Origin: Clostridium sp. DL-VIII
GTDB lineage: Bacteria > Bacillota > Clostridia > Clostridiales > Clostridiaceae
Direction of reading: 5' to 3'
NCBI RefSeq assembly: GCF_000230835.1
Contig: NZ_CM001240.1
Location: 2,178,501-2,242,500, forward strand
DNA length: 64,000 bases
Positions 36,796 to 45,483 of this stretch are shown here, one piece after another. Each line of letters begins with the position of its first letter. Within the stretch, counting starts at the first letter, position 1. The position numbers were made by a program, and so were the translations under genes. The notes under the pieces were generated by a model. The model was not told the DNA's origin. It did no database searches and saw only the letters and a program-made list of their open reading frames with translations.

Positions 36796-37445
36796 CAACA
36801 ATAACCGGAACGCAGATTATTAAGGCTATTATTGAAACTTTACAAATGGTAAGTGTATCGCTTTTGGTTGGATCCCTTTTGGGAATTCCTCTTGGAATAT
36901 TGCTTGTTATTACTAATAAGGGAGGAATTATTAAGAACAAGGCTATATACTCAGCGTTAAATAATGTGATTAATATTGTTCGTTCAGTACCATTTATAAT
37001 TTTGCTTGCAGCAATTGTTCCATTTACAAGACTTATTGTTGGAACTTCAATTGGAACGAAAGCAGCAATTGTTCCGCTTATAATATATATAATTCCTTAT
37101 ATTGCAAGGCTTATAGAAAATTCTTTGCTGGAAGTTAATGATGGGATAATTGAGGCTGCAGAGTCAATGGGGGCAACGCCAGTACAAATAATATGGCATT
37201 TTCTTTTACCAGAGGCAATGGGATCTTTAATTTTATCGCTGACAACAGCAACAATTGGATTAATTGGAGCAACTGCAATGGCAGGAACCATCGGAGCTGG
37301 GGGAATAGGTGATGTGGCTATTTCTTATGGATATCAAAGATTTGATACAAAAGTAATCCTCATTACGGTAATAATATTAATAATTTTTGTCCAAGCCATT
37401 CAGAATTTTGGAAATAAATTAGCTAGAAAGGTGAGAAGGCATTAA
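36792..37445 (+). CDS. metI: Methionine ABC transporter permease
   Basis: A 217-residue MetI permease with five membrane helices. The EAA loop is EAAESMGATPVQIIWHFLLP and the family motif AMAGTIGAGGIGDVAI follows. Works with MetN and MetQ; length is standard. Confidence 0.92.
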   Translation: MTTITGTQIIKAIIETLQMVSVSLLVGSLLGIPLGILLVITNKGGIIKNKAIYSALNNVINIVRSVPFIILLAAIVPFTRLIVGTSIGTKAAIVPLIIYIIPYIARLIENSLLEVNDGIIEAAESMGATPVQIIWHFLLPEAMGSLILSLTTATIGLIGATAMAGTIGAGGIGDVAISYGYQRFDTKVILITVIILIIFVQAIQNFGNKLARKVRRH

Positions 37446-37569
37446 CAAATAGGATGTCAATCATTATAAATTTATAAGAATAAATAGAATTATTATGACC
37501 TTAAATGCTACTAAAACGATGGGAAATATAAAAATAGAACTAAATAATCAATAAGTTAGGAGAATAAAA

Positions 37570-38424
37570 ATGAAAAAGAATATATTTACTAAAATTATTA
37601 TAGGACTAACAACAAGTCTGTTTGCTTTGGGGTTAGCAGGATGCGGAAGTAGTGCAAGTACTGCAAGTACTGATACAAAAGCTACAGAAAAGAAGGATTT
37701 AACAATCGGAATATCCCCTGGACCTTATAGTGAACTATTCACTAGTGCTGTTAAGCCTATATTAGAGAAGAATGGTTATACAATTAAAGAAGTGAATTTT
37801 TCAGATTTGAGACAAGCTGATGTAGCATTAACAGAAGGAAGTATTGATTTTAATGTAGATCAGCACAGTGCATATGCAAATAATTTTAATAAAGAAACTA
37901 ATAATAAACTAACTCCAATTACGCCTATTCCAACAGTTCCAGCAGGAATTTTTTCAAATAAGCATACTTCAATTGATCAAGTAGCTAAAGGTCAAAAAGT
38001 AGCAATTCCTAATGATCCATCAAATACAGCAAGAGCTTTTAGACTGCTAAAAAAAGCTGGATGGATTAAATTAAAGGAAGATGCAAACCCAACAACATTA
38101 ACTATAAATGATGTCAGTGAAAATACTTATGATCTTGATATAACACTAATGGATTCTGCACAAATTCCACGTGCATTAGATGATATAGACTTTGCAGTAC
38201 TTCCAGGAAGTATGGTTTATGCATCTAAAATAGATCCTTCAAAATCATTATTATCAGAAGATGTTAGTAAAGAATTACAGCTTCAAGTGGTTGTTGATGA
38301 AAAGAACAAAGATAGCAAGTGGGCAAAGGATATAGTAGAGGCCTATAAATCTAAGGATTTCAAAGATTATATGGCAGAACACAATAAGAATAATTACTGG
38401 TTTATACCAGATGAAATAAAATAA
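37570..38424 (+). CDS. metQ: Methionine-binding lipoprotein
   Basis: A 284-residue NlpA/MetQ-family lipoprotein with lipobox GLAGC. Typical segments: VDQHSAYANNFNKE (substrate pocket), the KVAIPNDPSNTARAF loop and the LDDIDFAVLPGS region. Separated from metI by 125 bp but in the same orientation and certainly the same transporter. A hairpin terminator follows. Confidence 0.92.
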   Translation: MKKNIFTKIIIGLTTSLFALGLAGCGSSASTASTDTKATEKKDLTIGISPGPYSELFTSAVKPILEKNGYTIKEVNFSDLRQADVALTEGSIDFNVDQHSAYANNFNKETNNKLTPITPIPTVPAGIFSNKHTSIDQVAKGQKVAIPNDPSNTARAFRLLKKAGWIKLKEDANPTTLTINDVSENTYDLDITLMDSAQIPRALDDIDFAVLPGSMVYASKIDPSKSLLSEDVSKELQLQVVVDEKNKDSKWAKDIVEAYKSKDFKDYMAEHNKNNYWFIPDEIK

Positions 38425-38791
38425 TATAGTGCTATATAAGCAATTATAATTAATATTTAATGTAAAAATGGTTACTCTGATTAATTTTTTTAAGAGAGTA
38501 GCCTCTTAGATTTATTGAATATGAGATTATAGAATTTCAGTAATTTGAAAAAATGATGAAATTAAGATTGTTAAAAATTGGTAAAAAATTCTCAATTCAC
38601 AATATAAAAAAACAGCATAAGAACTTTTTAAAATGAGAATTACAGAAATTACAGAGTAATTTTATCAAACAATTATAGAATGCAAATTGTGTATTTTGAA
38701 TTAAAAGTATATAAGGATTTGTAAAGAAAATAATAGGCAGGTACTAATAAAATAGATTGAAATTTTGAGGAGATTATAGAAGGGGAGAATA
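38425..38791. other. Intergenic region after metQ
   Basis: Contains the metQ terminator-like hairpin (38470-38503) and then about 290 bp of AT-rich sequence with the presumed promoter of the amidohydrolase. A stretch CTCAATTCACAATA at 38591 resembles part of the palindrome at 41985. Nothing else was recognised. Confidence 0.4.
38470..38503 (+). terminator. Terminator-like hairpin after metQ
   Basis: GGTTACTCT (38470-38478) pairs with AGAGTAGCC (38495-38503) with one wobble. The T-run is in the loop rather than after the stem, so its strength is uncertain. Confidence 0.5.
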
Positions 38792-40129
38792 ATGATGGAT
38801 AAAATTGAAAAAAGGATTATAGATATTATTGATAAAAATAGAGAGAAAATTATTTCTTTTGCAACAGATATATATATACATCCAGAACTTGGATATAAGG
38901 AAAAGAGAACATCAGAAAAGGTATTGGAAATTTTAAAAGAGAATAGTGAAGAAATTGAAACCAATCTTGCAATTACTGGTATAAAGGGGTATTTAAAGAG
39001 GAGAAATACAGAAAAGATAAATTTGGCATTAATTGGAGAATTAGACGCTGTTGTATCACCAGATAACCCATTTGCTGATAAAAAAACAGGAGCTTGTCAC
39101 GCATGCGGGCATCATACTCAATTGGCAGGAATCATAGGAGCAGCAATTGCGTTGTCAGATGATGAAATAAAGAATTCATTAGATGGAAATGTAGTGTTTT
39201 TTGCGGTACCTGCTGAAGAGTATGGTGAAATAGAGTTTAAACTTTCATTAAAAGAAAAGAATTTAATTAAGTATGGAGGAGGTAAAAGCGAGCTTATTAG
39301 AATAGGAGCATTTAATGATATAGACCTTTCTGTAGTACATCATTCTGATCCTACAGGAGCAGATATTGTAGTAGGAGATAGTACAAGCAATGGATTCGTA
39401 TCAAAAGTTACAAAATATAAAGGAAAAGCATCTCATGCAGCAGGAACACCACATTTAGGTATTAATGCTGTAAATGCAAGTTCACTGGGTTTGAATGCAA
39501 TAGCATATCAAAGAGAAACTTTTAAAGATGAAGATTCAGTTAGAGTTCATTCAATAATAACTAAAGGAGGAGGATTGGTGAATGTAATTCCTGATGAGGT
39601 AGTAATTGAAAGTTTAGTCAGAGCAAAGAATGTTGAAGCTATTAGAGATGCTAACAGAAAAGTCGATAGAGCCTTTAAGTCTGGAGCTTTAGCAGTTGGA
39701 GCGGAGATAGAGATAATTACGGGACCAGGTTATCTTCCAGTAATACCTCTAAAGCCATCAAAAGAAATTTTAGAAATAGCACATGAGATACTGCCTAATG
39801 GAATGGTTGAGGAAGCTGATCCTAATAAACATACAGCAGGTTCTAGTGATGTTGGAGATTTGACTCATATTATGCCAGTATTAAAATTTGCAACAGGAGG
39901 AGTTGAAGGTGGATTACATTCAGAATATTTCAAGGTAGTAAATGATGAAATAGCTTATATTGCTACTGCAAAAATCATGGCTTTAACGGCCTATAGATTA
40001 CTAAAAGAAAAAGCAAAGGAAGCTAAGAAAATTAAGGAAGAGTTTAAACCTAAGTTTACTATTGATGAATATAAGAAATATATGGAGAGTTTTGAGGAGA
40101 TATTTAAGGGCGATTATAAAAATGAATAA
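38792..40129 (+). CDS. M20 family amidohydrolase (AbgB-like)
   Basis: A 445-residue zinc amidohydrolase. The first metal motif is GACHACGHHTQ, the catalytic glutamates are in VPAEEYGE, and the insert dimerisation domain contains KASHAAGTPHLGINAVNA. The C-terminal ligand region is LHSEYF. This subgroup includes p-aminobenzoyl-glutamate hydrolase subunits and N-acyl-amino-acid/peptide amidases. Whether it acts on dipeptides brought in by Opp or on N-acylated methionine is not shown. ATG 38792 or 38795 follows AGAAGGGGAG. It ends with a Lys/Glu-rich tail of about 40 residues. Probably monocistronic. Confidence 0.8.
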   Translation: MMDKIEKRIIDIIDKNREKIISFATDIYIHPELGYKEKRTSEKVLEILKENSEEIETNLAITGIKGYLKRRNTEKINLALIGELDAVVSPDNPFADKKTGACHACGHHTQLAGIIGAAIALSDDEIKNSLDGNVVFFAVPAEEYGEIEFKLSLKEKNLIKYGGGKSELIRIGAFNDIDLSVVHHSDPTGADIVVGDSTSNGFVSKVTKYKGKASHAAGTPHLGINAVNASSLGLNAIAYQRETFKDEDSVRVHSIITKGGGLVNVIPDEVVIESLVRAKNVEAIRDANRKVDRAFKSGALAVGAEIEIITGPGYLPVIPLKPSKEILEIAHEILPNGMVEEADPNKHTAGSSDVGDLTHIMPVLKFATGGVEGGLHSEYFKVVNDEIAYIATAKIMALTAYRLLKEKAKEAKKIKEEFKPKFTIDEYKKYMESFEEIFKGDYKNE

Positions 40130-40350
40130 ACTTTTAGCACTATGATAAGTCTAGCTAATGAGAATAGCTAGCCTTATTAAATGGTGCCTTTATATAACTT
40201 ACATATTTGTAATTTGTCTAATCCTAAAGTAGTGAAGCAGCAGAAGTATTATTTGCATGAGTGTGAGTATAAATTACATGATTTACAATAAAACCTTATT
40301 TCCAAAATGGTTAAAAGACGATATCATTAATAATTAAGGAGAAGAAAAGA

Positions 40351-40773
40351 ATATCAGCATTTCAATGGAAAGAAGAGTATAATTTAAATATTGAGGAAAT
40401 TGATAAACAACATAAGAAGCTGCTTGAAATAGGAAAAAGAGCATATGATATTGCAATAATAGATGATGGATATGATAGATATGATGAAATAATGACAATA
40501 GTTGATGAGCTATTAGAATATACAAAATATCATTTTGAATATGAAGAAAAGATGCTTAAAGAATATAATTATGATCATATTCATGATCAGGAAGAAGAGC
40601 ATGGATTTTATGTATATAAGATAAAAGAAGTTGCATCTAGAGATGAAAAAGATATAGATGATAATCAAAGAAAGGTGATCTTAGAAATTATCGATTTTCT
40701 ATTTGAATGGATAAGTGAGCATATTAATGTTGCAGATAGAAAATATGCAATATTTCTAAAAATTGTTGAATAG
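40351..40773 (+). CDS. Bacteriohemerythrin with apparent AUA start
   Basis: An O2-binding di-iron protein of about 140 residues. Iron ligands fit the pattern: His in IDKQHKKLL, His and Glu in KYHFEYEEKML, His in HDQEEEHGF and a C-terminal H-x4-D (HINVAD). The family start FQWKEEYNL is encoded from 40360, but there is no ATG, GTG or TTG before it. Codon 40351 is ATA, nine bases after AAGGAG (40336-40341), exactly where the start should be. Either AUA is used at low efficiency or the start codon has mutated; the first ATG (40492) would delete the first iron ligand. It probably handles or senses oxygen. Confidence 0.75.
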   Translation: MSAFQWKEEYNLNIEEIDKQHKKLLEIGKRAYDIAIIDDGYDRYDEIMTIVDELLEYTKYHFEYEEKMLKEYNYDHIHDQEEEHGFYVYKIKEVASRDEKDIDDNQRKVILEIIDFLFEWISEHINVADRKYAIFLKIVE

Positions 40774-40814
40774 AAAAAAGAGAGGAAGGTAAAATAACCG
40801 ACTTCTCTTTTTTT
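40774..40814 (+). terminator. Terminator after hemerythrin
   Basis: AAAAAGAGA and GGT pair with ACC and TCTCTTTTT across a short loop, ending in a run of T's (40808-40814). Confidence 0.7.
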
Positions 40815-40836
40815 GCAAAAGTGATTCTATCAATGA

Positions 40837-41010
40837 AGTTCAGATTTATTAATAACAGAAAAATATGTTTCAGGAACTTATGATACCGTAATTTTTGAAT
40901 TTAAAGATACCGAAGTACGTGACGTATTAAATCACATACAAAAAGAAGAACAAAAACATACGAAGCGATATTTAAGTATATTGAGTAAAGGCATGTATAA
41001 TGTTCAGTAG
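40837..41010 (+). pseudogene. Spore coat protein (CotF-like) remnant
   Basis: A 57-codon open frame without a start codon. DLLITEKYVSGTYDT, then HIQKEEQKH and SKGMYNVQ, are hallmarks of the ferritin-like coat F proteins of clostridial spores. The frame is blocked by TGA at 40834 and the N-terminal residues are absent, so only the C-terminal portion survives. It supports a spore-forming host. Confidence 0.6.
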
Positions 41011-41389
41011 CATTTGAAGGCATTATTAAAAGTACAAGAAAGTTTAGCTTCTTTAGGCTAAGTTTTTTTATGCTTTTTATCATGCATAATCTTAGGATTT
41101 GAAATTAAATAAGGTCATATGGAAATAATTAATATATACTTAAAATGCAGTATAAGGAAAAGATGTGCATGTACATAAAATGTTTATGATGCTGCTTAAA
41201 AAATAGATAAATTTATAAGATATATAGGTTGAAGATAAAAAATCATGAATAGTGAAAGTATGGATTTGTTATTGTATATGCTATTTGAAGCTTTTTATTA
41301 AATTGAGTATAATGAAATAGTTAAACAGCGGAAACAGATTTTAGTATTATAATAATTTAAATATATAATAATCCAGGGAGGATAAAAAA
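41011..41389. other. Intergenic region before the DUF134 gene
   Basis: About 380 bp. A weak hairpin (TTAGC/GCTAA around 41044-41062) followed by TTTTTTT (41064-41070) could be the terminator of the former coat gene. The rest is AT-rich and shows no coding potential. Confidence 0.45.
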
Positions 41390-41845
41390 GTGGCAAGACC
41401 AACAAAATTCCGAAGAGTTGAGTTTTTTCCAGAAGATGATTACTTTGTACCATGGGGAAAGCCAAAATGTCAAATTGAAGAAATGATTTTAAAGGTAGAA
41501 GAGCTTGAAGCAATGAGACTTAAAGATATTGAGGAATTAAATCAAGAAGAATGTGCTGAAAAAATGCAGGTATCAAGACAGACCTTTCAAAATATAATAG
41601 ATAGTGCAAGAAAAAAAGTAGCTATAGCTTTAACAGAAGGAAAGGCAATAAGAATAAACGGAGGCCACTATACTACAAAGCTTTGCAAATTTAAATGTGC
41701 AGAATGTGAGACGATCTATGAAATAAATTATGACCAGGATAGAGTTATTTGCCCAAACTGTGGTTCTGATAAAGTTATGTGTAGTAAAAAGGCAGGATTT
41801 TGCAAGCACTGGTGCAAAAGCAATAGCGTAGAAATTAAGAAATAA
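41390..41845 (+). CDS. DUF134 DNA-binding protein with C-terminal zinc ribbon
   Basis: A 151-residue protein; GTG 41390 follows AGGGAGG. The N-terminal 100 residues are DUF134 (MARPTKFRRVEFFPEDDYF, then the helix-turn-helix LNQEECAEKMQVSRQTFQNI). The last 45 add cysteines in CKFKCAEC, CPNC, CSKK and FCKHWC, fitting a zinc ribbon plus extra cysteines. DUF134 genes often accompany NifX/NifB-like Fe-Mo cofactor proteins. Here the neighbours are thioredoxin and a [NiFe] hydrogenase, which suggests redox- or metal-linked control; this is inference. Confidence 0.75.
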   Translation: MARPTKFRRVEFFPEDDYFVPWGKPKCQIEEMILKVEELEAMRLKDIEELNQEECAEKMQVSRQTFQNIIDSARKKVAIALTEGKAIRINGGHYTTKLCKFKCAECETIYEINYDQDRVICPNCGSDKVMCSKKAGFCKHWCKSNSVEIKK

Positions 41846-41886
41846 TTTGAGGTTTTGAAATTTATATGTATGAAATATAAAATAAC

Positions 41887-41918
41887 AATAGATCAGTATT
41901 CGAAAATATTGGTCTATT
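41887..41918 (+). terminator. Terminator after the DUF134 gene
   Basis: Fourteen-base arms (41887-41900 and 41905-41918) with two G-U pairs and a 4-base loop, followed by ATTTTTTA. Confidence 0.8.
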
Positions 41919-41984
41919 ATTTTTTATTTAAACATTATAAACACTGTTGCATCTATTCCTTAAGCTTTGTTTATCAATAATAAT

Positions 41985-42101
41985 GGATATATATTGCAAT
42001 GTACAGTTCACAATTCACAATTATTGAAAAAATCCTGTAAGGATTTCAACCATAATTGTGAATTGTACATTGTAAATTTTCAATTGCAACATATATATTA
42101 T
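41985..42101. repeat. Long palindromic intergenic repeat
   Basis: A 117-bp imperfect palindrome. CAATGTACA followed by AATTCACAATTAT on the left is mirrored by ATAATTGTGAATT and TGTACATTG on the right. The left arm carries an extra GTTCAC, a tandem duplication. The tip is AAATCC-tgta-GGATTT, and the outer ends ATATATATTG and CAACATATATATT also match. It encodes nothing. The structure is that of a dispersed palindromic unit or non-autonomous element; only one full copy is in this window. Confidence 0.65.
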
Positions 42102-42262
42102 TAAAGATTACATGGGGGAAATAACTAAAGCAGAATTGGATAATGAAATTAAATCATTATTAAGTGATTAAGTCACAGAAGAAGAACAGGAATGAAAATA
42201 TAATTAAAGTATAAATAAATTGGAAATTATAAAGTATATAATTTAAATTGGAGGAATTAATT

Positions 42263-42580
42263 ATGGCAAAAATAATAAATAGTAATGAATTTGCTAAAAA
42301 CGTTGAAAATACTAAAGGGATAGTAGTGGTTGACTTTTTTGCAACTTGGTGTGGGCCATGTAAGATGTTAGGTCCAGTATTCGAAGGTGTTAGCAGTGAA
42401 ATGTCAGATAAAGCTAAATTTTTCAAATTAGATATTGATGAAAGCGGTAATGTAGCAGATAAATATGGTATATCAGCTGTTCCAACAATGATTATATTTA
42501 AAGATGGAGCGCCAGTAGAAAAGTTAGCAGGCTTTATGCCTAAAGATAATATAGTAAATAAGGTTAATGCTCATCTATAA
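42263..42580 (+). CDS. trxA: Thioredoxin
   Basis: The start is ATG 42263 (MAKIINSNEF), after GGAGG; an upstream in-frame ATG at 42248 overlaps the ribosome site region. The protein has 105 residues with the active site WCGPC (29-33) and the cis-proline loop SAVPTMI, the normal length for thioredoxin. It reduces disulfides in the cytoplasm. A thioredoxin reductase gene is not adjacent. Confidence 0.92.
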   Translation: MAKIINSNEFAKNVENTKGIVVVDFFATWCGPCKMLGPVFEGVSSEMSDKAKFFKLDIDESGNVADKYGISAVPTMIIFKDGAPVEKLAGFMPKDNIVNKVNAHL

Positions 42581-42734
42581 AATTGCATAATTTAGTATTA
42601 AACTTCACATTGTTAACAAATAAAGCTAGCATGTGGAGTTTAAATTATAACTATAATAAATAGATAATGTTTTAAAAATATGAATAGTTTTAAGGGAATG
42701 AAATTCTCATTTAAGCATATTTTTGAAAACTCAG

Positions 42735-42770
42735 AACTTCTACTACAATAAATGCAGTAGGAGTTTTTTT
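42735..42770 (+). terminator. Terminator
   Basis: AACTTCTACTAC (42735-42746) pairs with GCAGTAGGAGTT (42754-42765) with one mismatch and one wobble, then seven T's. Probably the end of a read-through thioredoxin message. Confidence 0.75.
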
Positions 42771-42797
42771 ATTAGTATTTTTAGTAATAGCGTATAA

Positions 42798-42908
42798 TTA
42801 TTTGCCTGTATATGGCATTTTTGATAGACCAATATTTTTTGCATCTTCTTCTAATTTGCTTATTGTATCGTAATAAGCAGGAAATTCTATTAAATGAGCC
42901 AAGGCCAT
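42798..42908 (-). pseudogene. Possible DUF5661 C-terminal remnant
   Basis: Thirty-six codons on the minus strand read MALAHLIEFPAYYDTISKLE, similar to the conserved C-terminus (ALAHLxEFPDYY) of small DUF5661 proteins. An in-frame TAG just upstream and the absence of the rest of the domain indicate a fragment. The match is short and from memory. Confidence 0.3.
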
Positions 42909-43145
42909 TTCCTCTCTCTACAGTGACCATGGGTGGAAAAAATGAAAAATAATTTATCTCTTTTTTAGTTGGTTTATATACATTTTTACAATACTATAAT
43001 CATAAACTTTTAACTGAAAAGATGTTTATGTACCTTCGTTTTAATATTAAAAACATTTTAAAAGCTGATATTGTAATTATTATAACTGATAAGAAGAATT
43101 CAATACTTAAAGTGCAGTAAAGTAATATCCATTGGAGGAATTAAA

Positions 43146-44024
43146 TTGACTAGTGGAAAAGTATCATGTCCACTCACAAAGGTTAAAATTCATACTTCAA
43201 AAAGATTTGCAAATGATGTTGCAAAAGCAATTGAAAATAAAAATATCAAAAAGATGAATGTTATTTGGCTAGAAGCAACAGGCTGCTCAGGAAATATAAT
43301 ATCTTTACTTAATAGTGAAAATCCTGGACTTTATGATATCTTAACTGATATTGTGAATTTTACTTATAATAACACGCTTATGGGCTTAGAAGGAGAATTC
43401 GCATTTGAAAAATTTTTAGAAACACTAGATACAGAATTTATATTATTAGTAGATGGAGCAGTTTCTACAAAAGAAAATGGACGTTATAACATTTTGGCCA
43501 ATTATAGTGGGAGAAATATTACAGCATTAGAGGCAATACAATTAGCTGGAGGAAAAGCAAAGTATGTTGTAGCTGTAGGGACTTGTGCTTCTCATGGGGG
43601 TATATCTGCTGCAAAACCGAATCCATCAGAAAGTAAGAGTGTACAGGAAGTTTTAAATCGTCAGGTTATAAGGCTGCCTGGATGTCCGTGTCATCCAGAT
43701 TGGGTAGTTGGAACTATAGCACATTTAGTTGGTTATGGCATGCTTGAGTTAGATGATGAAGGAAGGCCACTTATTTTTTATGGAGTTACGATTCATGATA
43801 ATTGTACAAGACGAGGATTTTTTGATAAAGGCATATTTGCACAAAAATTTGGAGAAGAAGGTTGTATGTTCAAATTAGGCTGCAGAGGTCCTGTCACAAA
43901 AACTGATTGTCCAAGGAGAAAATGGAATGGCTACGTTAATTGGCCTATTGGGGATAATACAAATTGCATTGGATGTGCGCAATCACAGTTTCCGGACGGG
44001 ATGGAACCTTTTGTAATGTATTAG
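43146..44024 (+). CDS. [NiFe] hydrogenase small subunit
   Basis: A 292-residue Fe-S subunit; TTG 43146 follows TTGGAGGA by five bases. Cluster ligands: ATGCSGN and GTCASHG, LPGCPCHPD for the proximal cluster, then HDNCTRR, CMFKLGCRGP, KTDCPRRKWN and NCIGCAQ for the medial and distal clusters. There is no twin-arginine signal peptide, so it stays in the cytoplasm, unlike most uptake hydrogenases. It passes electrons from H2 oxidation (or to protons) at the large subunit to an unidentified partner, possibly a ferredoxin or thioredoxin-like carrier. A similar pair is plasmid-borne in C. acetobutylicum (mbhS/mbhL). Confidence 0.9.
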   Translation: MTSGKVSCPLTKVKIHTSKRFANDVAKAIENKNIKKMNVIWLEATGCSGNIISLLNSENPGLYDILTDIVNFTYNNTLMGLEGEFAFEKFLETLDTEFILLVDGAVSTKENGRYNILANYSGRNITALEAIQLAGGKAKYVVAVGTCASHGGISAAKPNPSESKSVQEVLNRQVIRLPGCPCHPDWVVGTIAHLVGYGMLELDDEGRPLIFYGVTIHDNCTRRGFFDKGIFAQKFGEEGCMFKLGCRGPVTKTDCPRRKWNGYVNWPIGDNTNCIGCAQSQFPDGMEPFVMY

Positions 44025-44078
44025 GTACATGAAATAAAATAATAGACAAGCATATTAATTGTTTTATTGAGTGTGCCA
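44021..44078. repeat. Dispersed intergenic repeat, copy D
   Basis: Opposite orientation to copies A, B, C and E. It begins TTAGGTACATGAAATAAAA, overlapping the small-subunit stop codon, and ends GTTTTATTGAGTGTGCCA just before the ribosome site of the large subunit. Insertion here did not break the operon. Confidence 0.6.
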
Positions 44079-44091
44079 CAAGGAGGAGGAT

Positions 44092-45483
44092 ATGGGAAGA
44101 ATAATAACTATAGATCCAGTAACTAGAATAAGCGGTTTTTTAGAAATAAAAGCAGAAGTAGACGGAAACACAATTGCTAAAGCAGATGCTAGTGGATTGC
44201 TTTTTAGGGGATTTGAAAAAATGTTAAAAGGAAGAGCACCTTTAGATGCTATATATTTTACAGAGAGAATTTGTGGAATATGCTCTACAGCTCACTCTAT
44301 GGCGTCTACTTTAGCTTTAGAAGATGCATTTAAGATAACCGTTAGTTTAAATGATAATTATATTCGAGATCTTTTGCATGGCTTTGAGTTTATACAAAAT
44401 CATTTAAGACATTTTTATTTACTTTCTATGCCTAGTTACGCAAAAATAGAGAGTATAAAATTAGTAGAAGAACAACAATATACTGAGTTCAGGCTTCCAG
44501 AAAGAATAAATAAAAAAATAGAAGAGGACTACGTAAAAAGTATTGAATTTAGCAGATTAGCTCATGAAGGATTAGCACTTCTAGGAGGAAAGGCACCTCA
44601 TAATCACGGGATTTTTGCAGGAGGAGTAACTGTAAATATAGATGCATATAAGCTAGAAAAAATAAAAAGTATCATTAAAAATATAGAATCCTTTGTAACA
44701 ACCAGAATGAAAGAAGATGTAGAGAACATCTCAAAATATTATTCTGATTATTTTAAAAAAGGACAATCTTATCCATATTTTATGACTTATGGAGTATTTG
44801 ATAAATATGAAGATCCAGAGATCACTTATGTTAAGCCAGGAGTAATGAAGGATAATATTAAATATAATTTAGAACCAGATAAAATTACAGAGCAAATTCA
44901 TTATTCCTGGTATAAAAAGGACGAAGGGTTAGAAGAAGTGGATTTATCTAAGCCATATGCATACACTTTTATAAAAGCTCCTCGTTATTTAGGTCTACCT
45001 ATGGAGGTTGGACCATTAGCACGCTTAATAGTTAGTGGAGAATACACAAATGGACATTCATGCATGGATAGAAACATTGCAAGGGTGCTAGAAACAGAAA
45101 AGATACTAGGAATAATAAAGAAACTTGCTGAAAGAATAGAACTAAAACCAAATAATCAAAAGGCTTATGATATTCCAGAAAAAGCTTATGGGGTGGGTTT
45201 AACTGATACTACTAGAGGTGCTCTTGGACATTGGATTGAAATAGATAAAAAAGTTATCAATCATTATAATATCATAACACCTACTGTATGGAATTTGTCG
45301 CCTAAAGATGAATCAAATCTTCCTGGAACTGTAGAAAGAGCACTTATTGGAACTAAATTAGACAATGTTAAAGAGCCTATAGAAATTGGACGTATTGTAA
45401 GATCATTTGATCCATGCGTATCGTGTGCAACTCATTTAATTGGAAGCACAGGTGATACAGAAATAGTCGAGGTTTTGGTTTGA
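44092..45483 (+). CDS. [NiFe] hydrogenase large subunit
   Basis: The start is ATG 44092 (MGRIITIDPVTRISG), directly after AAGGAGGAGGA; the frame from 44071 overlaps the repeat. About 463 residues. Nickel ligands: N-terminal RICGICSTAH and C-terminal DPCVSCATH. The 15 residues after the last His form the C-terminal peptide removed by the maturation protease encoded next. It harbours the Ni-Fe(CN)2CO centre where H2 is split or made. Genes for HypB-F are not in the window and must be elsewhere. Confidence 0.92.
   Translation: MGRIITIDPVTRISGFLEIKAEVDGNTIAKADASGLLFRGFEKMLKGRAPLDAIYFTERICGICSTAHSMASTLALEDAFKITVSLNDNYIRDLLHGFEFIQNHLRHFYLLSMPSYAKIESIKLVEEQQYTEFRLPERINKKIEEDYVKSIEFSRLAHEGLALLGGKAPHNHGIFAGGVTVNIDAYKLEKIKSIIKNIESFVTTRMKEDVENISKYYSDYFKKGQSYPYFMTYGVFDKYEDPEITYVKPGVMKDNIKYNLEPDKITEQIHYSWYKKDEGLEEVDLSKPYAYTFIKAPRYLGLPMEVGPLARLIVSGEYTNGHSCMDRNIARVLETEKILGIIKKLAERIELKPNNQKAYDIPEKAYGVGLTDTTRGALGHWIEIDKKVINHYNIITPTVWNLSPKDESNLPGTVERALIGTKLDNVKEPIEIGRIVRSFDPCVSCATHLIGSTGDTEIVEVLV

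Larger units (their letters stand above)
41846..42262. other. Intergenic region before thioredoxin
   Basis: About 415 bp containing the DUF134 terminator (41887-41918) and a long palindromic repeat (41985-42101), both listed separately. The remaining 160 bp before thioredoxin include a meaningless 19-codon frame (42112). Confidence 0.5.
42581..43145. other. Intergenic region between trx and the hydrogenase operon
   Basis: About 565 bp. It contains an 11-bp stem (AAACTTCACAT, about 42600, with ATGTGGAGTTT), the terminator at 42735-42770, a minus-strand DUF5661-like remnant (42798-42908), and about 230 bp that should hold the hydrogenase promoter. No convincing FNR- or Rex-type site was identified. 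Confidence 0.45.

Noticed and set aside
42112..42171. 19-codon frame (MGEITKAELDNEIK) upstream of thioredoxin
   Set aside because: Too short and its GGGGG touches no suitable start spacing; no recognisable similarity.
43000..43145. FNR/Rex-like site before the hydrogenase
   Set aside because: Only loosely matching AT-rich half-sites; indistinguishable from background.
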